From positions 806,001 to 870,000 of the forward strand of contig CAILAC010000016.1 of assembly GCA_903832055.1 (NCBI GenBank): a stretch of DNA of 64,000 bases, read 5' to 3'. This stretch comes from an uncultured Acidobacteriota bacterium. GTDB lineage: Bacteria > Acidobacteriota > Terriglobia > Terriglobales > Acidobacteriaceae. The position numbers were made by a program, and so were the translations under genes. Of the stretch, positions 28,974-38,186 are shown piece by piece (the stretch's first letter is position 1; each line of letters opens with the position of its first letter). The notes beneath the pieces are model-generated. The model worked only from the letters and a program-made list of their open reading frames with translations, did no database searches and had not been told where the DNA came from.

Positions 28974-31900
28974 GGTTTGCTTTCCAAGGGCATGCCCTCA
29001 AAGGGAACAACCTGCCCGAACTTGCCCGGTTCGGGGATTCGCAGATCCAAAGTCATTGGAAACAGCGGGTTGGTCTCTTCCTGGGGCACGATGATGCTAC
29101 CAAAGCTGTGGTCGTTGACGACGAAGCGCTCTTTGCGGCGCTCCGCAGCCTCGGCGGCAGTGACAGGGCGGTTAGGATAGACGCGGCCATCGGGCGGAGC
29201 GACGTAGTATGTGCAGCGGCCAATTGAACAATCGCGCCAGGTGTCGATCAGATCAAAGACCAGTGGCGCATGAATCGGCACGGTCGGGTGCAGCGCAGCT
29301 TTGAAGCGCCGTGCGCGGTAGCGTATCCCGGCAATGGCAACGCCGGGCTCACCGGTAGGAGTAAGCGGAACCCGGCGGCCGTAGCAGGAGACAACATAAC
29401 GGGAAGCAGTGGAGATGCCAGAGAGCCGCACCTGCATCCGCTGCATCGACGAATCGACGCTGCGTACCGTGCTGCCGGAAACCGTCTCTTCGGCAAGCAC
29501 GTTCCACGGTTCAAGAGCATGGCGCAGTTCCAGCTCCATGCCGTCGGCTTGAATGCTGCCGATTTTGGGAAAGCGGAACTCATGCTGGGCGCGGAACCAG
29601 CTCTGCTCAAAATGCAAGCCGGAGCGGGAGAGGTGAGCCAGCACTTCGCCAAGATCGCGCCACACAAAGTGGGGCAACATGAAGCGATCATGCAGCGAGG
29701 TGCCCCAGCGGATCAGTGCGCCTTCAAACGGCGTTTTCCAGAACATGGCAACCAGCGCGCGGATCAGCAGCGACTGCAAAAGGCTCATGCGCAGGTGGGG
29801 AGCCATTTCAAAGGCGCGCAGCTCCAGCAGACCGAGTTGAAGACCGAGACCCTCGGGGGGAAACATTTTGTCGATGCAAAACTCTGCCCGGTGCGAGTTG
29901 CCGGTCATATCGACCAAAAGATTTCTGAACAGCCCATCGACCACCCAGGGCGGGCAATCGTTCGGAGGCAGGTTTGCAAAAGCAACTTCCAGCTCGTAGA
30001 GAGCGTCTGTGCGGGCCTCATCCACGCGCGGATACTGGCTGGTGGGTCCGACATACATCCCGGAAAAAAGGTACGAAAGCGAAGGATGGTTCTGCCAGAA
30101 AGCAACCATGCTGCGCAGCAGGTCGGGTCGGCGCAGGAAGGGGCTATCGAGGACGGTCGCGCCGCCGATGACGATATGGCTTCCGCCTCCGGTAGCGAGA
30201 TGGCCGCCGTCAAAGTGGAATTTTTCCGCAACCAGGCGATTTTTGCGCGCCTCCTCAAAGAGCAACACATGCAGCGATTCGAGCTCGTCCCAGTTGCTGG
30301 CCGGGGGCAGATTGATTTCAAGCACACCGGGGTCAGGCGTCACGCTGAAGAAGCGCAGGCGCGCATCGGCTGGCGGAGTGTAGCCCTCTACCCAGACCTT
30401 GATTCCCAGGTGAGCGCAGGTGTCTTCGACCGCAGCAACCAGGTCAAGATAGTCGGCCAGCTCTGAGGCGAATGGGAGAAAGACATGCATCCGGCCTTCG
30501 CGAGCCTGCACGCAAAGGGCGGTGCGAATCAGCACTGTAGCTGTCTCGGCGGTGCTTGAGAGCGGCGGCAGCGGATCGGGCTGGGGCTCGACTGCAAAAA
30601 GTTCTGGATGGCGCGACGGCCGGGAGGGCAGCATGGCCTTATCGGCAAAGGGCGCAGCGTCGAACTCGTAGACCAACTCATCTGGCGCGACCCAGGGAAT
30701 GGCATCGGTCGAAATGCGAAAACCGATGGGTCCGTCGCCAAACATCAGTTCCAGGCGCTCTGGCCGTGGGAACCACAACTGGCTTGACCATGCCAGCTTA
30801 CCGCCGGGCTGGCGACGGCGGATGGGCAGAATGTATCCGGCCGGCTCAGTGGCGTCGGCGTTGTAGGCGGAAAGGAGATTTTCGCCGCTCACCTGGAGCC
30901 TGCGTGCTAGAGCCTCGGCAAAACGCAGTGCGTCGGCGACATCATAAGTTGACAGCTCGTCTTCGCGAGGAATCAGGTCAGGGTTTTCCCAGACCGGTAC
31001 GCCGTCGCTGCGCCAGTAGCAACTGAGGGCCCAGCGCGGCAACGGCTCTCCGGGATACCACTTGCCCTGGCCAAAGTGGAGCAGGGCGCTCGGAGCAACC
31101 TGGTCGCGGATGGCGCGAATCAGGTCCAGACCGCGGGTCCGCTTGATCGGCCCCAGCGCTTCGATATTCCATTGCGGGCTTTCCGGCTCGTCGATGCCGA
31201 CAAAGGTCGGTTCGCCGCCCATCGTCAGCCGGACATCCTGCGCGGCCAGATCGGCGTCGACAAGGTGGGCGAGCTGCTCAACCCTGGCCCAGTCTTCTTC
31301 TGAAAAAGGTTTAGATACCCGCGGCGCTTCGTTCAATCGGCGCACGGTCATGGAATAGCTCAGTTCAACCTGAGCAGGCTCGGCCGTACCTGCGATGGGA
31401 GCGGCCTGAACCGCAGTTGGCGTGCACACGAGCGGAATGTGACCCTCGCCGGCGAGCAGGCCAGAGGTGGGGTCGAGGCCAATCCAGCCGGCACCGGGCA
31501 GATACGCTTCAGCCCAGGCATGCAATTCAGCGGAGTCTTCTACGGGTCCCGCTGGACCTTGGAGGGGCGCTACATCCGGCGCAAGCTGAATCAGATAGCC
31601 GGAGACAAATCGTGCAGCAACACCAAGATTGCGCAGGGACTGCACCAGCAGCCAGGCCGAATCGCGGCAGGAGCCTGAGCCTAACTGAAGCGACTCTTCG
31701 CAGCCCTGGACGCCGGGCTCAAGCCTGGTTACATACGAAATCCGGTCCCGAACACTGCGGTTCAATTCCAGCAGGAAGCTGACGGTTCCGGTTTTCACTT
31801 CGGCTTCTGCCTGGTGAGTTGAGGCGAATCCTTCTAGAAACGACTTCAACAGTGGACCGGGCTTATCCGGAGAGAGATACGGTTCCAGGTCTTTGCTCAA

Positions 31901-32227
31901 CTCGGGGGCGTAAGCAAAAGGGTACTCAACGACGCCGGGGTCAAGAAAGAAGTCAAATGGATTGACCGGCGTGAGGTCGGCGACGAGATTGACATCAACC
32001 ACCAAGAGGTCAGTTTTTTGCTGAAAAATCACCCGGGCAAGATGGTTGTAATGCAGATCCATCTGCCAGTTGAGCATGTGATCTGCGGGTGCGACGTCGA
32101 GCGAATAGCTGAGTATGGGGGTCCGGGAATGCGGCGCAGGGCGCAACTGTATCACCTGGGGACCGAGAGAAACCGCCTTGTCATACCGATACTGCGTCCG
32201 GTGATTCAGAGCAATCTGTATACCCAT
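28970..32227 (-). CDS. Large transglutaminase with DUF2126 domain
   Basis: 1085 aa. The N-terminal transglutaminase part (about 1-290) has triad Cys in GSGSCRDSAW, His in ELHAWAEAYLPG and Asp in IGLDPTSG. The rest is the DUF2126 region (LTMGGEPTFVGIDEPESPQWN in pieces: TMGGEPTFVG, ESPQWN; later FHFDGGHLATGGGSHIVIGG). Length is normal for this family. It is the first gene of the operon, and its stop overlaps the ATP-grasp/alpha-E start. There is no signal peptide, so it is cytoplasmic. Confidence 0.93.
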   Translation of the reverse strand: MGIQIALNHRTQYRYDKAVSLGPQVIQLRPAPHSRTPILSYSLDVAPADHMLNWQMDLHYNHLARVIFQQKTDLLVVDVNLVADLTPVNPFDFFLDPGVVEYPFAYAPELSKDLEPYLSPDKPGPLLKSFLEGFASTHQAEAEVKTGTVSFLLELNRSVRDRISYVTRLEPGVQGCEESLQLGSGSCRDSAWLLVQSLRNLGVAARFVSGYLIQLAPDVAPLQGPAGPVEDSAELHAWAEAYLPGAGWIGLDPTSGLLAGEGHIPLVCTPTAVQAAPIAGTAEPAQVELSYSMTVRRLNEAPRVSKPFSEEDWARVEQLAHLVDADLAAQDVRLTMGGEPTFVGIDEPESPQWNIEALGPIKRTRGLDLIRAIRDQVAPSALLHFGQGKWYPGEPLPRWALSCYWRSDGVPVWENPDLIPREDELSTYDVADALRFAEALARRLQVSGENLLSAYNADATEPAGYILPIRRRQPGGKLAWSSQLWFPRPERLELMFGDGPIGFRISTDAIPWVAPDELVYEFDAAPFADKAMLPSRPSRHPELFAVEPQPDPLPPLSSTAETATVLIRTALCVQAREGRMHVFLPFASELADYLDLVAAVEDTCAHLGIKVWVEGYTPPADARLRFFSVTPDPGVLEINLPPASNWDELESLHVLLFEEARKNRLVAEKFHFDGGHLATGGGSHIVIGGATVLDSPFLRRPDLLRSMVAFWQNHPSLSYLFSGMYVGPTSQYPRVDEARTDALYELEVAFANLPPNDCPPWVVDGLFRNLLVDMTGNSHRAEFCIDKMFPPEGLGLQLGLLELRAFEMAPHLRMSLLQSLLIRALVAMFWKTPFEGALIRWGTSLHDRFMLPHFVWRDLGEVLAHLSRSGLHFEQSWFRAQHEFRFPKIGSIQADGMELELRHALEPWNVLAEETVSGSTVRSVDSSMQRMQVRLSGISTASRYVVSCYGRRVPLTPTGEPGVAIAGIRYRARRFKAALHPTVPIHAPLVFDLIDTWRDCSIGRCTYYVAPPDGRVYPNRPVTAAEAAERRKERFVVNDHSFGSIIVPQEETNPLFPMTLDLRIPEPGKFGQVVPFEGMPLESKP

Positions 32228-32679
32228 CTATCCTCTGGCGGCCCGAATCTGGAGCAGGGATCGGATCCCATTGACTATCAGCCCGCGCTGGCATTGATGT
32301 TCACTCGGAAGCCGCTACTTAAAAGCATACGTTACTATCCGCTGGGACGAAACCGGGCCTTTGCCAACGCCAGAGGTGCAGCCGATTGTGGTGAAAGATA
32401 TCGCGAGGACGCGCAATGCAATCTGCCGTCGCTCTTTCCGTGTGCTCGCGGCTTCGATTCCCGAAGACCGCTTCAACACAATTGGGACTCTCCTCGAGTG
32501 AGCGGTCGTGCATCATCTCTGCCGAGAGTCCCCACTTCACTTTTTCCGCCATCATCTCATTGAATGACGCATGCATCCTGGTCTCACCGAATTCTCAACG
32601 CATGAAGGATCGACCCTTAAGGTTGCTGTCTGTGCGGCAGCAACCGATGCACTCAGAACGATGAATGCAAGAATCCGTC
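32228..32679. other. Intergenic, 450 bases, no gene supported
   Basis: It lies between two minus-strand genes. Short open frames on both strands overlap each other and show no family features. The promoter of the transglutaminase operon is expected in its left half, but I see no convincing -35/-10 pair. No hairpin terminator was recognised for the esterase operon. Confidence 0.5.
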
Positions 32680-33495
32680 TCAGCGCGGGTTTCCGACTGC
32701 GTTGGCAAAACGAAGCGTCTCGGCTACGTTCCTTTGCCAGTACGGCCACTCGTGCGCGCCAGCAAACTCCTCATAGCTATGGGGAATATCCCTTGCTGCA
32801 AGCGCGCGATGCAGAGCGCGGTTGCCCTCAAGCAAGCTGTCGGCCACGCCGCAATCAAAGCGCAGCGGAGGAAGAACTGCGCGATGCCTTTCTATCCAAT
32901 ACAGCGCGCTCAGTTCTTCGCGAGGACTACAGCATAGGTAATCGTTCATTGGCTCTTCGACAAAGGCCTGCATCTCTGCGATATCAGTAATTGCAGAGTG
33001 CGCCGAGATCCCGGCGAACTTCGTCGCGTATTTTGCGCCGAGACGGAGAGCGCCATAGCCGCCCATCGATAGGCCGCCGATCACGATCTTCGCATTGGAG
33101 CGCAGCGCCGGTACCGCGAGACGGGCTATTGCCGGTACTTCGTCAACAATCCACTGCTCCACGTCTTCGCCCCCGGGATAGGTGAGATATCCGCTGCCGT
33201 CGCGGCCCAGCCCATCGCTCGGCATGATAATGGCCAGGGGATTGACCTCGCCGGCATCGATCATCCGCTGCGCTGTGCGGTGTACGCCAGCCTTCAAAGC
33301 CCAGGCCCAGTGACTTCCGTAGACGCCATGCAACAGGATCAACAGCATTTCAATCTTTCCCGCAGTTGGCGCCCACACAGTTGCGTCGGCACGCCGCTTG
33401 AGTGCGCTGCTTTTTACGGTAACGTGGCGCAGGCCTTCCTGTTCAAACTCAGCATTGGAAATCTCGACAGTGCGGAAGGCATTAGTCAAAGACAA
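32680..33495 (-). CDS. Esterase D-type alpha/beta hydrolase
   Basis: 271 aa. Nucleophile elbow GGLSMGGYGALRLG, oxyanion segment LLILLHGVYGSHWAW, probable acid D in FDCGVADSLL and His in GAHEWPYW. This is the putative-esterase (PF00756) family that includes S-formylglutathione hydrolase. No signal peptide is evident. It begins inside the last 14 bases of the alcohol dehydrogenase gene, so the two are coupled. With that partner it might hydrolyse an ester or thioester of the alcohol's oxidation product (inference). Confidence 0.85.
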   Translation of the reverse strand: MSLTNAFRTVEISNAEFEQEGLRHVTVKSSALKRRADATVWAPTAGKIEMLLILLHGVYGSHWAWALKAGVHRTAQRMIDAGEVNPLAIIMPSDGLGRDGSGYLTYPGGEDVEQWIVDEVPAIARLAVPALRSNAKIVIGGLSMGGYGALRLGAKYATKFAGISAHSAITDIAEMQAFVEEPMNDYLCCSPREELSALYWIERHRAVLPPLRFDCGVADSLLEGNRALHRALAARDIPHSYEEFAGAHEWPYWQRNVAETLRFANAVGNPR

Positions 33496-34555
33496 TCACT
33501 CCTTTGGCATTGATGCCGGCATGCATATCTGCAAAGGCCTGTTCAAGCGATGCCAGCGGATAGCGTCGTGTCACCATTTTGTCCAGCGGCAACTGCTTGC
33601 GAAGATAGAGATCAATCAATAGGGGAAAGTCGCGCTGTGGACGACACGCGCCGTACAAAGGATTGATGTAAAGCTTGTCCCATTCGAATAATTCCATATC
33701 GACAGGGACTGTCTGCTCGATGCCACTTACGCCAATTGCCGTGCCCGCGCTGCGCACCATCGCCAAAGGAGCGGAACCTAGTTCCGGGACCGCTGTGCAC
33801 TCGAATGCGTAGTCGGCGCCGCGTCCTCCATTGCGCCGCTTGACTTCCTTTGCAGCCTCAAGCAGGCCTTTGTCATTGCGGTCCGCAAGCAGTGTTTCTG
33901 TGGCTCCAAACTGCTTTGCCAACTCCAGCCGTGCTGGATTGACATCAATTGCAATGACTCGCGCAGCCTTGCAATAGAGCGCACCCAGAATTGTGCTGAG
34001 GCCTACGCCACCGCATCCCAAAACGACCACGGTGCTGCCTTCTGTGACCTGTGCTGCATTCACTGCCGATCCAAATCCTGTCATGACCGCGCAGCCCATG
34101 ATCGCGGCTACATCATAGGGCACGCCTTCCGGCAATGGAAGTACGGCGGCCTCTGGTACGACGGCGAGTGTGGACATCGTGCCAAGACTGAAGGAAGAGT
34201 TCATTGTGCCGCGCGGGTGGTGATAACGGTTGTCAGGAACTGTGCCGCGATTTTCGCAGATGTTCTCCTTTCCGCGTTCGCATTGAAAGCAGACGCCGCA
34301 GGGAATGGCCCAGTTGAGCATCACACGATCGCCCGGCAAAAATCGCGCCACGTCAGCGCCAACGGCCAAAACCTCACCTGCGCCCTCGTGCCCCAGTATC
34401 AGCCGCTTTCCCCATCGCAGGGAATCCCAGTCGGTGTGGCACACGCCGCTCGCTTTGATCGCAACCAGAACTTCACCTTGCTGCGGTCGGTCGATGTGGA
34501 TGGTTTCAATTGCAAACGCACCACTTCCATCCGTAATTGCCGCGCGGACTTCCAT
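33482..34555 (-). CDS. Zinc-dependent medium-chain alcohol dehydrogenase
   Basis: 357 aa. Catalytic zinc ligands lie in SGVCHTDW, LGHEGAGEV and later MGCAVMTGFG. The structural zinc loop has four Cys (CGVCFQCERGKENIC). The NAD-binding motif is VVVLGCGGVGLST, with an acidic residue (AIDVNP) that favours NAD. It resembles class III/formaldehyde-type ADHs. The ATG at 34555 has GGGAGA five to six bases upstream; the frame is open to 34600 but without an RBS. It follows the 2-TM protein by 11 bases and overlaps the esterase by 14. Confidence 0.9.
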   Translation of the reverse strand: MEVRAAITDGSGAFAIETIHIDRPQQGEVLVAIKASGVCHTDWDSLRWGKRLILGHEGAGEVLAVGADVARFLPGDRVMLNWAIPCGVCFQCERGKENICENRGTVPDNRYHHPRGTMNSSFSLGTMSTLAVVPEAAVLPLPEGVPYDVAAIMGCAVMTGFGSAVNAAQVTEGSTVVVLGCGGVGLSTILGALYCKAARVIAIDVNPARLELAKQFGATETLLADRNDKGLLEAAKEVKRRNGGRGADYAFECTAVPELGSAPLAMVRSAGTAIGVSGIEQTVPVDMELFEWDKLYINPLYGACRPQRDFPLLIDLYLRKQLPLDKMVTRRYPLASLEQAFADMHAGINAKGVIVFD

Positions 34556-34566
34556 GCTTTCTCCCA

Positions 34567-34785
34567 TCAGTGATGTCCTTTCGCCTTTCGCCACGGCCAA
34601 AACGCCACCACGTATGCCAGACCAATCGAGAGCAGCGCCGTTCCTGCCCAGAACACGGCGTGCTCATTTGCCAGGACGGTGGGCGGTGGATGCTTCCACT
34701 GATACATGCCCGCACCTGTCAAGAGGACCCCATACAACGACAACATGGCGCCGATATAAAACCACACTTCAAAATGTTTTCGCAT
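34567..34785 (-). CDS. Small two-helix membrane protein
   Basis: 72 aa. Two hydrophobic helices (YIGAMLSLYGVLLTGAGMY and VFWAGTALLSIGLAYVVAF) are followed by a basic C-terminus WRKAKGHH. It starts 9 bases after the symporter stop and ends 11 bases before the dehydrogenase start. Position and topology suggest an accessory subunit of the symporter (inference). No named family was recognised. Confidence 0.75.
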   Translation of the reverse strand: MRKHFEVWFYIGAMLSLYGVLLTGAGMYQWKHPPPTVLANEHAVFWAGTALLSIGLAYVVAFWPWRKAKGHH

Positions 34786-34794
34786 GAACTCTCC

Positions 34795-36501
34795 TCACCG
34801 GAACAACCATTGCAGCCACAGAAAAACCAGGGCTGCAGAGACTGCCCAGAAGACAGGCTGCTGCACAAGCGGGTACTTCTTCTGCTCGGGGTCGGCGGTG
34901 TAACCGTAGACCAGGCCGGCAAGTTCCTCAGCTGGCGCGGGCCGCGTGAACAGACTCACGCCGATGGTCACAATCAGGCATACCAGCCACGACCACAGCA
35001 TGCGATAAAGATTTTCTGCCATCGGTTGCGCGTCGTTTGAGAGTGCCATGATCTGCAGAGCCGAGGGTTGAATCTGGACCCAGGCCCACATCGCAATCGA
35101 CGAACCCATGCCGGCAAACAGTCCCCAGAAAGCGCCCGGACCAGTGGCTCGTTTCCATAACATGCCCAGAATCACGGTGCCAAAGAGCGGAGTCACAAAG
35201 AAACTGAATAGCGCCTGCACATAGTCCATGATGGAAGAAAAGTGCATGGCAAAATAGGCTGTGCCAATCGATACCAGCACGCCAAGCACGGTGCTCCAGC
35301 GGCCCACACTGAGGAGATCATGGTCGGTCGCCCTTAGTTTCATGAGCGGACGATAGATGTCATAGGTCCACACCGCTGAAAAGGCGCTGACATTCCCCGC
35401 CATACCCGACATGAAGCCTGCGATAAGGGCGGTGATACCCAATCCCAGCAAGCCCGGCCCGGCATAGCGAATCAGCAGCAAGGGCAGCACTTCGTTATAG
35501 GTATGCTGTCCCGCGTTGGCTGCTCCCTCGCCTACAAGGCTTAGTCCGGCGCCGGGGAGCACCGCCAGCCCTATAAGTCCCGGCAGAATCACAATCAATG
35601 GCACTGCCATTTTGAACCATGCGCCGATGATCGGAGCCATCCGCGCTGAGCGAAGATCCTTTGCCGAGAGCAGCCTCTGGACTACAAGAAAATCTGTCGT
35701 CCAATAGCCGAGTCCACCGACAAAGCCCAGCCCAAAGACAATCCCCGTCCAATGGATGCCCATGCTGTTTGACCGGAAATGCCCGAGCGTTGACCACAGG
35801 TGCAGATACTTGTCAGAGGCCGTGTTGGCAAGGATGCGGGCTTTCAAACCGCTCCATCCGCCCGTCTCAATGAGGCCGAGAATTGGAACCACCAACGCTC
35901 CGGCCCAGATAAGAAAGAACTGCAATACTTCATTGAGAATCGCTGAGCGAAGCCCGCCCATGGTGACATAGACAGCGACCGTGAGCGAAGAGACGAGAAT
36001 GGAGAAATTCATATTCCATCCCAGCACCACTTGCATGACCTTTGCCATGGCAAACATGTTGATGCCACTCATGAGCACAGTCATGCCAGCAAATGAAATT
36101 GCGCACAGGGCGCGGGTTGGTTCGCCAAATCGCAGTTTCAAGTAGCCCGGCACAGAGTGCGAACGCGAGATGTAATAAAAGGGCATCATTACCAGGCCCA
36201 GAAACAGCATCGCAGGCACAGCGCCGATCCAATACCAATGCGCCGCCAGCAATCCGTATTGGTAAGCAGCCGCTGCCCAGCCCATGAGTTCGAGGGCGCC
36301 CATATTAGCCGCAAGAAAGCTGATGCCCGCAACCCAGGCAGACATCTCACGGCCCGCGAGGAAGAAGTCTTCGCTCGTATGCGTCTGCTTCCGGAGCAGG
36401 AAGCCGAGACCGAGCACGGCAGCAAAGTAGATGATGATGACGGTTGTATCGAGCCAATGGAGCGGCGTGAGGCGCGTAGCGAAAAGTGCCGCAATGATCA
36501 A
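34795..36501 (-). CDS. Sodium:solute symporter (SSS family)
   Basis: 568 aa from a TTG at 36501, which overlaps the PhyH stop codon (TTGA). The frame is open about 29 codons further, into the PhyH gene. About 13-14 membrane helices are visible, with SSS signatures SEDFFLAGREMSAWVAGISF, ANMGALELMGWA, SVPGYLKLRFG and GFVGGLGYWTTDF. The C-terminus has two or three more helices around a Pro-rich loop. It imports a sugar, organic acid or similar compound with Na+. No Shine-Dalgarno precedes the TTG, consistent with coupling to PhyH translation. Confidence 0.9.
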   Translation of the reverse strand: MIIAALFATRLTPLHWLDTTVIIIYFAAVLGLGFLLRKQTHTSEDFFLAGREMSAWVAGISFLAANMGALELMGWAAAAYQYGLLAAHWYWIGAVPAMLFLGLVMMPFYYISRSHSVPGYLKLRFGEPTRALCAISFAGMTVLMSGINMFAMAKVMQVVLGWNMNFSILVSSLTVAVYVTMGGLRSAILNEVLQFFLIWAGALVVPILGLIETGGWSGLKARILANTASDKYLHLWSTLGHFRSNSMGIHWTGIVFGLGFVGGLGYWTTDFLVVQRLLSAKDLRSARMAPIIGAWFKMAVPLIVILPGLIGLAVLPGAGLSLVGEGAANAGQHTYNEVLPLLLIRYAGPGLLGLGITALIAGFMSGMAGNVSAFSAVWTYDIYRPLMKLRATDHDLLSVGRWSTVLGVLVSIGTAYFAMHFSSIMDYVQALFSFFVTPLFGTVILGMLWKRATGPGAFWGLFAGMGSSIAMWAWVQIQPSALQIMALSNDAQPMAENLYRMLWSWLVCLIVTIGVSLFTRPAPAEELAGLVYGYTADPEQKKYPLVQQPVFWAVSAALVFLWLQWLFR

Positions 36502-37337
36502 GCTTTTGCCCGCACAGAGTAGAGAATTGGATTCAGCGGCGAATTGATCGTCTCGCCAACCTGCACACCAGGGCACCAACGCTCCCAATCGGCCATCTGA
36601 TTCTTATTCCTCGGAGCCATCAACTGCATGTCTTCATCCATATAGATGATCGTCATTACTTCACGAGGACGGTCGGTCGTATTTGCGCCTGCGCGATGAA
36701 ACGTCCATCCTGCATGGAAACTTACTTCGCCGAGATCAAAGGCGCTTTCTTCCAGGCGATAACTATGGAGAGCCTCTTTGAGAGTCATCTCGCTTTCATC
36801 GCTGATTTCAAGGTCGCGCCCTAATTGAAAGCGATGGCTTTTCTCACAGAATGCCAGCGGGCCCATCTCCATGGGCGTTGCCTGCAGCGGTATCCATGCC
36901 GTCACTGTCTTTTCCGTTGAGACGGGCCAGTAATACTGGTCTGCATGCCAGGGAGTGATGCCGCCACCTGCCTCTTTGTAGAGAGCCTGGTCATGATAGA
37001 TACGCACACCAGAGGTCTCCATGAGTTGGCTTGCAATGCGGGCAAGCCTCTTGCCAAAGACAAATTCCTTGACTACTTCGGATTCCGTCCAAAGATTCAT
37101 GACCTGCAGAAACGCCTTGCCATAGGTATTGCGCTGTTCCATCGGGGGCGCGTCGGCTGAGAGTTCTTTGACGCGCGAGGTAATGGCTCGGCGGTAGTGC
37201 TCCAGCAAGTCCGGCGACAGCGCATGGCGCAACTTCAGGTAGCCGTTCTCACGGTAGAACTCGATTTGCTCTGCCGAAAGAGAGAAGGGCTCGTCCAACT
37301 CGTGACGAATCACCTCGAGATTGTCTGTGTCCAACAT
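36498..37337 (-). CDS. Phytanoyl-CoA dioxygenase (PhyH) family protein
   Basis: 279 aa. An Fe(II)/2-oxoglutarate oxygenase fold: HxD of the iron triad in TPWHADQYYW, the distal His in GWTFHRAGAN, and the 2-oxoglutarate-binding Arg probably in RPREVMTIIY. It starts LSAEQIEFYRENGYL, typical of the family. GGGAG lies 8 bases before the ATG. It is the first gene of a five-gene set (PhyH, symporter, 2-TM protein, ADH, esterase) that looks like uptake and oxidative breakdown of one compound. The substrate is unknown. Confidence 0.9.
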   Translation of the reverse strand: MLDTDNLEVIRHELDEPFSLSAEQIEFYRENGYLKLRHALSPDLLEHYRRAITSRVKELSADAPPMEQRNTYGKAFLQVMNLWTESEVVKEFVFGKRLARIASQLMETSGVRIYHDQALYKEAGGGITPWHADQYYWPVSTEKTVTAWIPLQATPMEMGPLAFCEKSHRFQLGRDLEISDESEMTLKEALHSYRLEESAFDLGEVSFHAGWTFHRAGANTTDRPREVMTIIYMDEDMQLMAPRNKNQMADWERWCPGVQVGETINSPLNPILYSVRAKA

Positions 37338-37553
37338 GCGCAGTTCTCCCAGGTTCTGGAACAGTGCAGCAGTTCTAACGAATCTCCGCGTGCACTGTCA
37401 AGAGAACGCTGGACTCAGCATGTACGTGCGTCAGAGGAGTAAAAGAACCGTCAATACGATGCGGTCAAACGATTGAAAGCAACTCTATGCCACAGTCTCA
37501 TCTCAGACTTGGTTAGGCAACCTGACTCCCTGAGACAAAACACTGCCTTCGGT

Positions 37554-38186
37554 TCAATCACCAAGCCTCAACTCCGGCTCAAATGCACTTCTTCCCCGGA
37601 GTTCAGCTCGTTCCTCAAGATGGATTGGGCAGGTTTGGAGTGTTTGCGGCCAATTGCGGAGAGCCGTATCGGCCAATAGACGAAGGTCCGTAAACAAGGT
37701 TGCCTTTGCCATGTAATTCATGTCCATGCACTGCTTCATCGGAAGCAGGATTTTATGGAAGTACTCCTCGAGCCGGTCTTCAGGGATCTCTGCCAGCAAT
37801 GACTCTTCGTTGGCAAAAGCAATCGTTGCCGCGCCAGTAATGCCAGGACGACAGTTGAAAACCTCGTTCTGCTGCCCCGGGACTTTTGGGCGTGGACCCA
37901 CGAGACTCATGTCGCCTCGCAGCACGTTTAAGAATTGAGGCAATTCATCGAGCTTCCAGAATCTGAGGAAGCGGCCTACCTTAGTGATTGTCGGGTCGGC
38001 GATGGTTGTAATCGCCCCCCTTCTCCCATTTGAAGAAGCCATTGTTCGGAGTTTCAGGATGGTAAACAAGGCTCCATCGCACCCAACTCTTTTTTGCAGG
38101 AATAGGGCCGGTCCCGGCGATGTAAGTCGAACCACGAGAGCCAAGACGACTAGAGCGGGCAGCAACACCGGAAGTGCCGTAACCAC
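37554..38186 (-). CDS. Bacterial sugar transferase, short form, start uncertain
   Basis: 210 aa. One membrane helix (ALPVLLPALVVLALVVRL) is followed by SPGPALFLQKRVG, ILKLRTM, LDELPQFLNVLRGDMSLVGPRP and CRPGITG, the hallmarks of undecaprenyl-phosphate sugar-1-phosphate transferases. The GTG at 38186 has no RBS and removes the basic stretch (RARHIIDTA) that family members have before the helix. That stretch is present in frame upstream, but without an ATG, GTG or TTG before a stop. Either a rare start codon is used or the 5' end is damaged. No other exopolysaccharide genes are near. Confidence 0.8.
   Translation of the reverse strand: MVTALPVLLPALVVLALVVRLTSPGPALFLQKRVGCDGALFTILKLRTMASSNGRRGAITTIADPTITKVGRFLRFWKLDELPQFLNVLRGDMSLVGPRPKVPGQQNEVFNCRPGITGAATIAFANEESLLAEIPEDRLEEYFHKILLPMKQCMDMNYMAKATLFTDLRLLADTALRNWPQTLQTCPIHLEERAELRGRSAFEPELRLGD

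Noticed and set aside
32319-32664. Small open frames on both strands in the gap before the transglutaminase operon
   Set aside because: They overlap each other, lack RBS and show no protein-like pattern.
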